Part shown: positions 49,401 through 61,436 of the stretch, in pieces
Position numbering within the stretch: position 1 is the first letter of the stretch
Layout: the number at the start of each line of letters is the position of its first letter
DNA from: Lutjanus erythropterus
Lineage: Eukaryota > Chordata > Actinopteri > Lutjaniformes > Lutjanidae
Direction of reading: 5' to 3'
Length of the DNA: 64,000 bases
NCBI GenBank assembly: GCA_020091685.1
Contig: CM034595.1
Coordinates: forward strand, 21,437,564-21,501,563
The notes under the pieces: generated by a model
The model's database searches: none
What the model was told of the DNA's origin: nothing
The model's input: the letters and a program-made list of their open reading frames with translations, nothing else
Translations under genes and position numbers: made by a program

Positions 49401-52400
49401 ACAGACATGCAATAGGAGCACATGATCTAGTGAACACATTTTCTATTGAGAACAGATTTTGGATTTGAATGCATTTCACAAAACCTCTCTTGCTTAATTC
49501 CTGTAAATCCTTTCTCAGATGAGCTGTATGAGATCCTGTCCAGCTTGCCAGAGAGTGTGGTGTATTCATGTCGGCCATGCAGTGTGACCCAGCCCAGTGC
49601 CTGGAGAGAGTTGCTCTACATTGAGCTCAGGGCTGGGGTGGAAAAGGTGCTGGCTTGCTTGCTTTCCTCCACCCTTACCCAGCACCTTGTTACCTGCTCC
49701 CAGGTAAGAGACTTTTTATATTAATTGCATATACCATGTGACAAATAAGACAGTCACATAATGTGATTATGTTGAGACCTTGCAAAACTTAAAGTTGATT
49801 AAATACAGTAACTACAATATGTTACTGTTGACTGGATTTTGTATATACTTTATATTTGTACTGATGTAGCATGTAAAATATGCTTTGGTTTGTGCTGCAG
49901 TGTGAGAAGTTGGTTGATCCTGACAGTGGAATAGAAGGACAGCCAGCCTGTGACCTCCGAGCTGTAGGCAAGAAGTTTGACAAAGGCCTTTATACCACAT
50001 TGGTGAGCAAACAACCTCTTACTCTGTGGGAAGTGTTTTAGTTTCTTATTTATTCACTACATTTCTTTTATGCTTCTGCTTTTCACTGTACACATGACTT
50101 TCTACTTGTCTCTTGATGACTGCGTTATCCTCCCACTCGCAGTATCAGTCTTTCCCAGCTCAACTGCCTGTCTCACCGAGAGGTGGAGCATGCTGTGCTG
50201 TACAGTACAGCTCACCTCAATATGGCTTCTCTATGTTAGTTTAATAAAGACGAGCAGCTCTGTTTTTGACAGCATTGTAAATCACACATTCAGGATTTCT
50301 AAATACCTTGGTATACCATGATAACTTGATACTGAACAAGCCTACCTCTAATAGTGTTTCTGCATCTAGGTTTTGTTCTGCAAGGCATCATGCCTGTGCA
50401 GTGGTGCGGAAAAGCTATGGTACACAAAATAATGGATGCAAAACAATGCTTGTTTTTTATAGAAAATGTTCCATGAAGATGTGGTTCAGGTGGTGCGAAA
50501 GAGGCTTGAGCAAGAGGACGATCTTCCAGAGGAGCAGAGACCCACTGCCCTGGCACGCTCTTACTACTTAAAGGTTCTGTATGACCAAAAACGTAGTACA
50601 GATATTTCTGAGAATTGTCCATAAACTTTTTATTTATTTATTGCTAATGGGAGAATGATAAACTGAGAAGATTTATAATAGTTTTAGAAATACAGGTGAG
50701 AAAGCATTTATAATATACTGACATGATTTTTCTCTTTAGCTCCTCGAGGAGGTATTTAATTGGTTCAACAGCCAAGACCCAAAGGTGTGGAACCCTTGTA
50801 CCAAAGACTTACCCATGTAAGTAATGGTTTCTATTTACTGGTTTGAATACAAGTGGACATTGAATATGAAAATCACTCTTTGCATATATGGCCTGTAGTA
50901 AGCTCAAATATTATATAGAGATTGTTGTAATTATTATTTGGTGTACTATATATCTAAAGTGACAAGCACTGCTCTGTTTTTCAGTGACATCAAAATAAAT
51001 ATTTATCAACTTTTGAAGTCATGAATTCTTTCTTAAATAGGGGGATGCTGTCTCATGCTGTTCAACCTCCTACAACGGAGCATGTTTACGCCCAGTGGCA
51101 GGAGAGGGAGGAGCTTTCGTCCATGGCTCCACTTGGGCTCCTGCAGGAGGACAACGGACAAAGTTTAGATGTAAAGGAAGAAGAGGCACTTTCTCCAATG
51201 TCTGGGGAGCCAACGAGCCGGAACCACTTCAAAACCAGCAGGGCTGTCAGGCTCAAATTCAAAGGTATTGCTCTCTTGAGAGGTGTTAATAAAACTGGCA
51301 ACATGTTTTTTTTTTTTTTTTAATCTTGTGCAGTGTTTGAATCTTTACTTTGGTACATTTTTGTAGGGAAAAGGGGACGGCTTTCAAAAGCTGATTTAGA
51401 CACCGGATGGTCTAAGGATGATGAGAGACAGTGCTCTTTGTGCCAAAAATATGGAGACCTCAAACCTAATGTAAGTAATTACACATTTAAAATAGAAAAT
51501 TATAATAACATTTTGGATACTCAGCTAAGCGACTGAACTGCTTATAAATACAGGGCGGTCGACATTGATTCGTTACTCATGGTGGTTCACAAATTCCCTT
51601 GTGTTGTTGTTTCATAGGAAGCAGGCAGGTTGCTGTACTTGGGCCAGAATGAGTGGGCACATGTCAACTGCTGTCTTTGGTCAGCTGAGGTGTTTGAAGA
51701 GGACAATGGCTCTCTGCTACATGTTCACAGTGCTGTCACAAGGGGCCGCTTGATGGTTAGTTGCTAATTTATCTTTGTGAGTCAAAAACAGTGGTTATAG
51801 TCTCATTAGTTTTTATTTCTTTTTTCACATTTTTGTTTTCAATTCAGTTTTGTTTCAGTTAGTTTCCACAGTGGATTATCTTGTTTCAATCTAGTTTTTA
51901 TTGTTAAAAAATGTTAAGGTTTAGTTTTTTATTATGTTTTTTCACAGTCATGTAAACATTTCAGTCTCAACAAACGTGCACCAGTGCTTCTGCATGATTA
52001 TTCAAATTCAGTTCAAATTCAAAAAACTTAATTGTCTATCACAAGGTGATCAGAAATCATTTTAGGTTAGGGGCTCACAACGTAACATAAAATCACAGCT
52101 TAAAAACTTGAACCCATGCGAGGCTCACATAAAATTGGAGTTGTATTAAAACACAAACGGTTCCAAAAATACATAATCTGGAGGACATGAGAGTTTTGAA
52201 AAAGACTAACTAAAGACATTTCTTCTACATATATTTTTTTATTTTATTTTGGTTTTCAATACACATTATTTCAGTTAGTTTTCTTTTTTTTTTCTCTTTA
52301 GTCTTGTTTTTATTTTTATTTCACGTAACTAAATTTTTTTCACACTTAGTTTTAGTTTTGAGTTTCGTTTTAGTGAACTATAATAACATCAGTAAAAATA

Positions 52401-55400
52401 AATCTTTAACAACGGATCTGTCAGGGTCTACCCATGAACAAATGTACATTGTCATAATTGCTGTTCCTTCATTACTCTGACTCCTTACATTTCATCCATC
52501 AATCCCAACCCTCTCTTAGCGGTGTGAACGCTGCAACCAGACGGGGGCCACAGTGGGCTGCTGCCTGACATCTTGTCAAAGCAACTATCACTTCATGTGT
52601 GCCCGCTCCCGTCACTGTGTGTTCCAGGATGATAAGAAGGTCTATTGCTACAAACACAGACATCTCATCAGTGGCAGGGTAAATTCTGTTCTTCCCACTT
52701 GTCTCTTACTGGACCAGTGTAAAGGTTTGGAATTTCAGTTTGTGATTTATTATCTCCTGTTTTTCTGTGTTGTACAGATGATAACTGGTCAAGAATTTGA
52801 AGTAAACCGCAGGGTGTATGTGGATTTTGAGGGCATCAGCCTCCGCAGAAAGTTCTTGACTGGACTGGAACCAGAATTAATCAATGTAATGATCGGTATG
52901 TGCCTTTCTTTTAACATGTTTCCTATTTACTCCATGGAGATTATTAATATGAGCAATGTTAAACTAATAATTTGTATCCATATTGTCACTTCTCAGGTTC
53001 CTTGCAGATAGACAGACTGGGTGTGCTAACAGAACTTTCAGCTAACAAAGGAAAACTATGTCCTGTGGGTTTTCAGTAAGTTGCATTTTTTTTCTTTTCA
53101 AACTAAATCACATTTGCATCGTGGAATGAGAAGCGTGTTTAAAACTTTGGTTTCCCTTCCTAAGGTGTTCTCGTTGGTACTGGAGTACAGTGAATCCATT
53201 GCGCCAGTGCAAATACACATGTACAGTCCGGGAGGTCCGACCTGTTGTTCCTGAGAAGCCTGTTGAGGAGATGCCTGACCAAGGAGATAATCACACCATT
53301 GCTCACAGCCCCTGTCCACTACCCGGTTCGTGTTTTACTACTGAGAAATTGCAGTACATTAGGAATAGAGTTGCTGTTAGCTGATAGATAAAGACACTAA
53401 TAGTTTCATAAACTGTGTTTTATGAATCCTCAGAATCTGAAGCCCAAGAGACTGATATAACAGAACCCCAACCCCCAACGGAGGAAACCTCTCAACCACT
53501 CCTCAAGTCAGATCACGGTGCAAGGCCAAAGATTCCCAGCTATTCCCAAACCAGGAGACCAGCTGGAGGAATGTCCCGACCTCTTCCATCCCCAGGTAAA
53601 ATATACATTCACAATATTATTTTAATTCACTGACAGAATAATATGTTGATGCAATGAGAAGCAGACGAGTTTCAAGCTGCATATTAACTCTGATTTCTTC
53701 TCAGGACTAACCCAGCTGAAACCCCACCACATACTAACCATAAGTGATCTGGAGGAGACTCGACGGGCTCGTCGCCACAGCCCACACTCACAGACAGGCC
53801 CCCGCAGCCACATTTCCCCACCTCCTCTGAGCCCTCTGGCTGGACCAGTCACACTCCGCTCTGGAAAATCTTCCCTTCCCACTTCACCACTGTTCCCACT
53901 TGGTGCTACAGAAAACCTGATAAATTCTCCCTCACCCCGCCCAGTTGGAGGGAGAAGTGCTTCTTCAGTCCGATGTCCTGGAAATACAATGACTCACTGT
54001 ACCTCGTCTTTTTTTCCTCAGTCCACTTGGCAGGACAGTGCAGGCATATTTCCCTCTCCAAGTCTGTCTTTCTCTTCATCCATACCCAGATCACGCTTGT
54101 CATTTGATCTGAGCCAGTCAGACTCAGTTGAGGTGCCGCACAACTTCTTAGCTTCGCCAGAGCCTGAAGACGTCTCTCCTGCAAATGGTACATCACCCCA
54201 GGGGGACTTAGACCAACAGAAGGGTGAGGACGATTTTCCCTATGGCTCATTCCACAAGGATCACAGCATGAGTCTCGGCCAGGAGATGAGGACAGAGTTG
54301 GAAATTGAAGAGACACTCCTGAATGAAGGTGTGGCAATGAACTGTGGTGGGCAAATAGTGGTGGAAGGTGATGATCAGGATGAGTTTTGGGGAAGAGCCC
54401 CAGAGGTACACAAGAGGAAGCCTCTTGTTGCCAACCTGCCACGGTCTGCAGCCAGGGATGACTTGGGCAACAGCTCCTCTGATGATGATATGGAGCACTA
54501 TTTTGACTTTTCGCGGACAATAGTCAGCTGTCCTGGATCAAAAGATCATTCCAAGTCTCCCTCCTCCCCTTCTTCTCGGCCTATGGCTCAGCTGGATGGT
54601 GTAGATGATGGTACAGAGAGTGATGCGAGTATAGCGGCCAGTGATGATGCTCAGAAAGTGGAGGGTTCTAGTCAAGCTCAGATTCAAGCCAAAAACCTAA
54701 ATAATAAAAATACCCCTGAATCAGAAACTACAAACAGCACACAGGCTGTTCAGAGTCTTTTCCCCGAAACATCATCCAATGTTTCGTCATCAGTCACCAT
54801 CTCAGTTGCCAACAAAAAACCTACAGAGAGTTTACATCATGATCCGCTTAAATCATACAATACCAGTCAATTAAATGAGGACAACATGGGATTCATTTCT
54901 CCAGACATTTCCAGAGACTCTCCACTCAAAGAGCCATGCTCTGACACTCCTTTAGTAAATGAAGAGACCGTGCTTCCTACTCCAGTTCATGATGCTCTGC
55001 CTAACTTACTCACAAAGGTGCCTGAGACCTCATTTTCAGAGGACTTATTCCAGGGTTCCAGTTTAGGATTTGCCTCTGGAACACCTCTTGTTCTTGAGAG
55101 ATGTGACCCTAGTCCACATTTAACTGAGATGGTTCCTCTGCTGGAAGGCACATCACTTGAGACCCAACAGTCTGAAGCTTGTAAACCGCTGAACCCAGAG
55201 CCTGACAGCAGCCATTTTGTATCATCAACTGAGGGCCCTGCTGTGTTAATGAACCACTTGACAGCTAATGCAATGGACCCCTCATTGGGAAACTGTGCTG
55301 ATAACAGTCAGGATACCCTGCTGGATCTTCTCCAGCCTGCCCCTTTAATGTCCACAGATGAACCAAACCCCTCTCAAGGCCTTGTAGACTCCTTGCAGAT

Positions 55401-58400
55401 GTACTCCTGCATACCAGGTTTCAGTCAGCCTCCTTTAACAAGTATCACACTTCAGCCAGTCACATCCTCACACGATGCAACACCCTTCCCATCCATGGAG
55501 TCGACTAAACTAACCACCCTCAGTCCTGTTGGAGATATGACACAAACACTGCTAAATGTTGCCCCTCAAAATGATTCAGTGTTGTCAGCTACATCAGGCA
55601 CATGTCCTCCAGCAGGAACTTGTGGAACTGTCACTCTACCCGTCTTCTCCACACAGACACAGCCATTGGGTTCCACAGGTGTCACCATCGTGTCCTCCTC
55701 TGCATCGTTGTCCTCTCTCTCTGGACTGTCAACACAATGTCCAGTAACTCCAGTCCAAACCACGTCAGCCCCTGTGATCTTAAATGGGTACAGCTCTTCA
55801 TCTGTGCAGAAGGAAGCTACATCTGGTCACACAATATCCATCAACTTTTCTACACCCAGGCCAGCGTTAGAACCTCAGCAGCCAGTGGTTCCCCAGGCTT
55901 TACCCGGACATGCCATTCTTACTGTGAAGGAGGTGGGAGGTCCCAATGTGGATCCTACCCCGCATGTCCTGCTGGTGAACCGCCTCGGCCAGATCTTCGT
56001 GAAAAACCCAGAAAGTAACACTTTCCAGCTGCCCACTCCCAACTCCCCTTCTTACAATTGCGTCACTCAGATCGCCAGCCTTCTGCAAAGCAACGCACTG
56101 TCAGCCACACTGGCAGCAGCTGGTAATATGACTGCTCCACCCCCCGGGGCCAACATAACAGCAGCAGTTCCTCCATCGGTTACACCATCAGTTCAGAATC
56201 CAACCACAATTACGCAGCTGCTTACTCACACTAGCAATGGTGCAGTTGCATCAGTTAATATGAAGAAACCAAGGAAAAGTACAAAAGCATCAAAAGATGA
56301 AACTGCTCCAGAGTCTAAAAAAACAAAGAAGAAGAAGGAGTCTAGCACATCCAGAAAATCCAAGTCCGCCAAAGCCTCAGGGCAGCCTGCTCTGTCAACT
56401 GACAATCCTCCCATAACTCCTGCTGAAAGTGCTCAAGCAATTATCAACCAAGCAATGGCAAGTAACTACACCCCCAAGTGGAGTGGACTTCGGACGCTGA
56501 GCCCCTCCTCGCTTGTTTTGCCACCTGGCCTATTAATTGAACCAGAAGCTCCAGAATTGCCTCGCTCTCCATCACCAATACCAGCGCCAGCTCCTGCGCC
56601 CCGCCCTCGCACCCATGTCCGCATGAAGAGAGTGTCTTCACTTTCAGACCGTATCGTGACAAAGAAATCAAAAGTTGATTTCCTACCACCAGAGCCAGTC
56701 ACTGAGGAAGAGGAGCGCCGCAGACCTACCTTTCCCACCATTTCTAGCAGAGCCTCAGGAGTCCGCATCAAGACCCCAACAGTGAAAGGAGTACTGAACC
56801 TGGACGAGTTAAAGGAGGAGCATATCAGCGATTCTGACAGCTCGGGGTAAGATTTTACTGGTTGCAATAAATGATTAATTTCGCCATCAATTAATTGACC
56901 TTTTTAATATTGCAGCCATATTGATAAGAAATAGAAAGTAATCACAAGTTGAATTAATGAGAATAAGTGAGGTCTCGTACCTTTTACTGTAGCAGAGCCT
57001 TTCCAGTCAGCCAACAAGCACAATAGCAGCATCCTGACTGTTTGACCTAAATGGAACGGAACCTTAATGAATATAATTTTTTAAGTCTGTGTTTACCTTA
57101 CTACTTCATGTTAAAATGGCTGCCATGAAAAAGGTCTATTGATGAAGAAAGTCCTTACATATTTAACCATTAACCTATAATAAAAACCTTTAATAAACTA
57201 ATAGATCAATCAGCCCATTATTGCACCTCTAAACTGTAACACAATGTGTTCATTTGGTTACTAGTGTTAGTGTTCTGTTTAAAAGTTTGTGTTTAAAAAA
57301 ACATTTTTGTCTTTCTCAGGTCAGAACCGTGGGATTACATGTCTCGGGGCGAACAAGGGAAACAGCATGGTTGGGAGCCAGTTGGACACAGCAACCTGAC
57401 TGACTGGAATAAATACTCTGGTATTCTTGAGTTTTAATTGCATAATGTAATGATTTTTGTCAGTTCAGTTCAATAGTGTTAGCCTTTGACTTTGCTTAAA
57501 TTGTAGCCGCAACGTTTAAATGTAGTGTGACAGACTGACTGTATTAATTGTGTTTTGTTAGGCGCTGCTTCTACCTCAGATGATGAACCACTGTCTTCTG
57601 ACGAGGATGAGGAATGTCCAACCAACAGAGACCAGCCACACTTAAGGTTCGAGATAACCAGCGATGATGGTTTCAGTGTAGAGGCCGACAGTATTGAGGG
57701 TAAGAATAATAACGCATAAGAAATATTTCCCTCAAAAGCCTACAAATTATCTGGCGTGTTCTCAAAATAATAAAATGATATTCATGACATCATTATTCTG
57801 TAAATCGCTGTATTCACTTTATAACCTCTAATTCCCATCTTTCCTACCAGTGGCTTGGAAAGCAGTGATAGACGGGGTGCAGGAGGCACGAGCAATTGCG
57901 AGGCTGAGACCTCTGACCTTTCATAGGCTCACCGGTGCTCATATGCTGGGTCTGGTCCATGATGCTGTGGTGTTTTTGCTGGAGCAACTTCAAGGAGCCC
58001 ATCGCTGTCAGCGCCACACCTTCCGTTTCTTCAAACAGTTCAGCCAGGAGGACGACCTTCCTGTTAACCCCAGTGGCTGTGCGCGTTCTGAGCTGTACCT
58101 GAGGTATGTAGACCAGTTACTATTACTGTGTACAAACCATCTCACAGCAGTGACCCTTAAACCTGTCAAGTTGTTCAGGCTTCAGTGTTTTTGGGGATTA
58201 ATAGTAGTGCTATAAACACAATGACCATACAGAAATGACAATGATCACACACTGATCAATTCTGATTCTCATCAGTTTTGCTTAGTGATCTTGAGGCTTT
58301 ATTGCATCTAATCTTAAATCCTTTTTTCTAAATTTGGGTGGAAAAGAGTACAGGTGACAGCTTTACACGTGTAATGTTTTAACAAGTATTTTACTTTTTG

Positions 58401-59527
58401 TATTTCACTTTATGGATAAGATGATTGATGTATCCATACCTCTCTAGACCTGTTTTAATCGTCTAACTTCTCTTAACAGGAAGTCCACATTTGACATCTT
58501 TAACTTCCTGGCTTCTCAGCATAGACAGCTTCCTGACATCGGGCCTTATGATGATGAGGAAGATGAGGTTCTTTTAAAGTCCACAAGGTCAGACTTCACA
58601 TCACACAGTTGTAGATTTTGTTGGTCTTAACACTTTCAAATGCACTGTGCTATTTGATTAAAAAATAAGCCTCTCTAAAGTTTTTTTGTTTGTTTTTTTT
58701 TTGACAATTTTGTATTGAAACTTAAATATAACCTTTTAGAGTTGTAAATGTGGCTTATTTTTTTTTCTAAATATTTTCAGCTCTTCAGACCTTTTTTTTT
58801 TTTTCCAACCAAAATGGAAAATAATCTTTCCCTTTTGATGTTTTTGGTCTGCTCTTTCTCATAGACGGGCTACTAGTTTGGAGTTGCCCATGGCCATGCG
58901 CTTCAGACATCTGGAAAGGACATCAAAGGAGGCTGTAGGCGTGTACAGGTCAGCACAGAACTACATTTGCTAATTATATGTCATGCTTGAAACATTTGTG
59001 TTTGTTATCATCTGAAGACCATCTGGTGACAACAATGTTGGATTTTAACATTTTGGGTGGGAACACTGAAATTGTGAAGCACATTTTGAATTTTGTAACC
59101 AAAGACTTGGTGAAGATTTTGTACAAAGTTACTCAAACAAGAAGTTGCAGCGATATTGTATTTCTGGAGCCCTGTGGTTACAATAACACCTCAAAAAAAC
59201 GTACAGCAAAAAAAATTAAATCACAGAATCACATATAGATGGTGTGGTGACATGGAATCCTACTAACACAGATGCAAACGAGAGCTGACCCAACTGGTGT
59301 GCAGTAATAATTACTTTATCAGCCCCCTAAGTTGTTTATCACATGGCTCCGGCATTTCTTTTCCCTTGGAACTACTGAACAGAAACTGACAATACTTATA
59401 ATGCACGCAGCAGCTGTTGCTCAGATGTGCCTTAAGTTACAACTGCAGAAAATTAACATCACCTCAGCATCACTCATCGTGCAGTGTTTATATTCCTGAT
59501 GTATATCCACTGTGGCAAAAGCACAGC

Positions 59528-59584
<57 letters not shown>

Positions 59585-61436
59585 TGAGTTGAACGTAAGA
59601 GAGAGAATATCGGTGGTTGTGCTCAGAGCAGACAGTTTTATTGATAAGAGCAGAGGAATGAAAGTTTAGCAGTGAAGTCAATATATGTACAGTGAAGATT
59701 GCCTCTTCGCAGCTGCTAGGTAGTGGAGGAAGAGTCTGTGGGATTACAAACCCACAGACCTGTTTACAAAATATAAATAAATACATGTATTCAGTGCCTT
59801 TTCAAAGGGCATCAATCTTGTATTTACACACACATTGCTGACTAAATAGACTGAATCTGAACAAACTGTTAAGGTTGTGTTTATGCCTGTGAGACATTGT
59901 TGAAACACAGCTGGTGCAGATAGCTGTATAAATTAAAATGAATGTGTTCCATTGTGCAAGTGAAACATGTATCTGACTCACTTCACTTCTCAGATGAGAA
60001 TGAGGTAAGAGGCAACAGCCATGTTTGCAGTTCTGTCTGGCTGTCGTTAGTTGTAGGGTTCTTTTGAGAAAAAATGCTGACATGCTGCCAATGGAAATTC
60101 CAACATATTGACGGTATATAATGTAACGGATAATGTTTTACTATGGTTATCATTTAGTATGTGGACATTTCCTAATTAGAATTAAACACAACAGCCCAGT
60201 GAGGCTGGTATATAGTCATAAACGAAAGATCAGTTTTTGACTTGAGCAAAGATTTTTAAATGGTATCAAAAATCTAAAAATTTTTATTATATCCATTAAA
60301 AATTTCAGAATTGTTGCTATGCTAGCCCACTGTTTGCATTAATAGACTAAATTATTTTTATTCGTATTTTTTCCCCACCTTTGTTTGCTCAGGTGACTTA
60401 AGTTAATGCTCAGTCTCTTTGAGCAAATTTTTACGTAAAATGTGAAATATGCAAAACCATAGCATTCAAAAATGAACACTGCAGTCCAAATTCAAGTGCG
60501 AGTTGTTTCCCCTCGCCTCGTCTTCCCTACACTCAGGCAGGATGGCTGCAGGTTGCAGGAACACTCTCCAGAAAGTAGTGTAAACCGAACCAATAGGTGT
60601 CTGTGGTGTCCACAGCTGTCCCTGTATGTGTGTTTTTCAGAGTATAATCAAGCCCTTAACCTTCACACACGCTGTATTATACTGTATTATACGACTGACG
60701 ATGACAAGTGACGACGAGTCAAAAACAAAAACAAACAAAACAAAAGCCCACTGACCTACAACTCAGAAACAGACACTTACTCACCCAAGTTAAGTAAATA
60801 AACGTGAAACAAGACAGAATGGAAATTTCAAAGAAGAAATTGCTGGCTGTAATCAGTACAATAAATTAACTTATCCGACCTAACCAGTTGTGACCCTTTC
60901 TGCGTCTGCTGCAGGTCTGCTATCCATGGCCGCGGTCTTTTCTGCAAGAGGAACATCGAAGCAGGGGAGATGGTTATTGAATACGCAGGCATCGTCATTC
61001 GCTCAGTGCTCACTGACAAAAGGGAAAAGTACTATGACGGCAAGGTTTGTCGGGTCTCTGTTTCTTTACTCAGTTTCACACTAATGTCGGTTGTAATTGA
61101 GGATCAGAGTTCAGAAAGGAGAGAGGATGAATCGATAGCTTTCATTTTTTGTCTTTGCAGGGCATTGGCTGTTACATGTTCCGCATCGATGACTTTGATG
61201 TGGTGGATGCAACCATGCATGGCAATGCAGCGAGATTCATCAACCACTCCTGTGAACCCAACTGCTACTCACGAGTGATCAATGTGGAAGGCCGGAAGCA
61301 CATTGTTATCTTTGCTCTTCGGAAGATCTACAGAGGGGAGGAGCTCACCTATGACTACAAGTTCCCCATTGAAGACGCCAGCAACAAACTCAACTGTAAC
61401 TGTGGGGCCCGGCGCTGTCGCCGTTTCCTCAACTGA
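34475..61436 (+). CDS. kmt2b: Histone H3 lysine-4 methyltransferase KMT2B (MLL family), complete
   Basis: Nuclear H3K4 methyltransferase acting in the WDR5/RBBP5/ASH2L complex. Coding exons: 34475-34780, 36379-36457, 36962-40672, 40773-40948, 41142-41261, 41528-41714, 43246-43477, 43586-43653, 43752-44009, 45895-46001, 47360-47470, 48040-48153, 48371-48517, 48614-48706, 48805-48922, 49036-49149, 49519-49703, 49901-50002, 50463-50573, 50740-50816, 51041-51264, 51367-51470, 51618-51755, 52520-52678, 52778-52895, 52997-53075, 53165-53325, 53434-53595, 53705-56846, 57320-57420, 57562-57699, 57851-58103, 58480-58587, 58865-58948, 60915-61044, 61161-61436. Total 11,793 nt, 3,930 residues. Domains with approximate residues: menin motif 25-33, LEDGF motif 104-109, CXXC 1560-1613, PHD1-3 1786-2042, bromodomain-like 2044-2180, extended PHD 2214-2347, FYRN 2385-2435, taspase site 2816-2822, FYRC 3648-3720, WIN 3723-3733, SET 3790-3910 with NHSC at 3867-3870, post-SET 3914-3930. 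[12 protein letters not shown] and [13 protein letters not shown] match KMT2B, not KMT2A. Fish may have two copies (kmt2ba/bb); which one is open. Confidence 0.95.
34547..34573 (+). other. Menin-binding motif in kmt2b exon 1
   Basis: RGRFPGRPW at residues 25-33 corresponds to the N-terminal R-x-R-F-P-x-R-P motif through which MLL1 and MLL2 bind menin. It follows the Ala/Gly-rich [14 protein letters not shown] start, which supports the chosen start codon. Confidence 0.75.
36382..36399 (+). other. LEDGF-binding motif in kmt2b exon 2
   Basis: DDFRGF at residues 104-109, preceded by SSSGSEEG, fits the acidic [DE]-x-F-x-G-F motif by which MLL proteins bind the integrase-binding domain of LEDGF/p75. 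Confidence 0.6.
36521..36853. mobile_element. MITE in kmt2b intron 2
   Basis: The left end contains GGTCCAGTGTATAGAGTTAC and the right end CACTAAATCCTACACAGTG. This is the sequence pair of a very common short element of spiny-rayed fishes. The interior has the usual CATTAGTGTAT and TAAACCAAGCATTGGCTCT blocks. Confidence 0.6.
39008..39099 (+). repeat. 12-bp coding minisatellite in kmt2b exon 3
   Basis: About eight copies of a GAAGCTACTGTT-like unit encode tandem ATVE/ATIE tetrapeptides within the disordered N-terminal half of the methyltransferase. Confidence 0.9.
39267..39366 (+). repeat. Coding repeat SQQSLVSE in kmt2b exon 3
   Basis: Four adjoining units, [24 protein letters not shown] and SQQSLVSE, with two nearly identical at the DNA level, indicate recent 24-base duplications. 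Confidence 0.85.
41957..42424. mobile_element. hAT-like non-autonomous element in kmt2b intron 6
   Basis: TAGGGGTGTGACGATA at the left and GTTACACCCCTA at the right are inverted termini of a widespread hAT-type repeat. No target duplication could be confirmed. Confidence 0.55.
43020..43112. repeat. Interspersed repeat fragment in kmt2b intron 6
   Basis: ATATCAGCCATCAGCTGCCC and GTATTAGTCGACCACTAC fit one end of a dispersed fish repeat (consensus with TATCGGTCGACC). It appears truncated. Confidence 0.45.
44060..45880. other. Long kmt2b intron 9, no exon seen
   Basis: No conserved exon could be placed. It contains short AAC/AAT runs near 45108-45135 and sequence that looks repeat-derived around 44180-44800, without clean termini. 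Confidence 0.45.
48165..48295. mobile_element. Truncated TTAA-type MITE in kmt2b intron 12
   Basis: TTAAAGGGATAGTTCATCCA followed by AAAATTCAGTCATTATCTACTC is the start of a widespread fish element. Its other terminus is missing. Confidence 0.55.
52230..52390. repeat. AT-rich interspersed repeat in kmt2b intron 23
   Basis: Runs of TTAGTTTTAGTTTTGAGTTT and similar TTTTA-rich units ending GAACTATAATAACATC. It is related in inverse orientation to sequence near 26960-27120. Confidence 0.45.
54589..54609 (+). other. Taspase-1 cleavage site in kmt2b exon 29
   Basis: QLDGVDD at residues 2816-2822, followed by GTESDAS, fits the taspase-1 consensus Q-[FILV]-D|G-x-D-D of MLL-family proteins. Cleavage after Asp 2818 would give N- and C-terminal halves that rejoin through FYRN and FYRC. 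Confidence 0.85.
58949..60914. other. Last long intron of kmt2b (intron 34)
   Basis: About 2 kb between the pre-SET exon and the first SET exon. No hidden exon is seen. It contains a (GT)27 microsatellite at 59529-59582. Confidence 0.7.
59529..59582. repeat. (GT)27 microsatellite
   Basis: Uninterrupted GT dinucleotides within the kmt2b intron before the SET exons. Confidence 0.97.

Noticed and set aside
58978..59238. Open frame in the last long kmt2b intron
   Set aside because: The pre-SET and SET exons join in frame across this intron, and the frame shows no domain or conserved motif.
34475..61436. Calling the methyltransferase KMT2A because of its length and nearby hspa8
   Set aside because: SET-proximal sequence ([36 protein letters not shown]) and the lin37/psenen/proser3 neighbours fit KMT2B.
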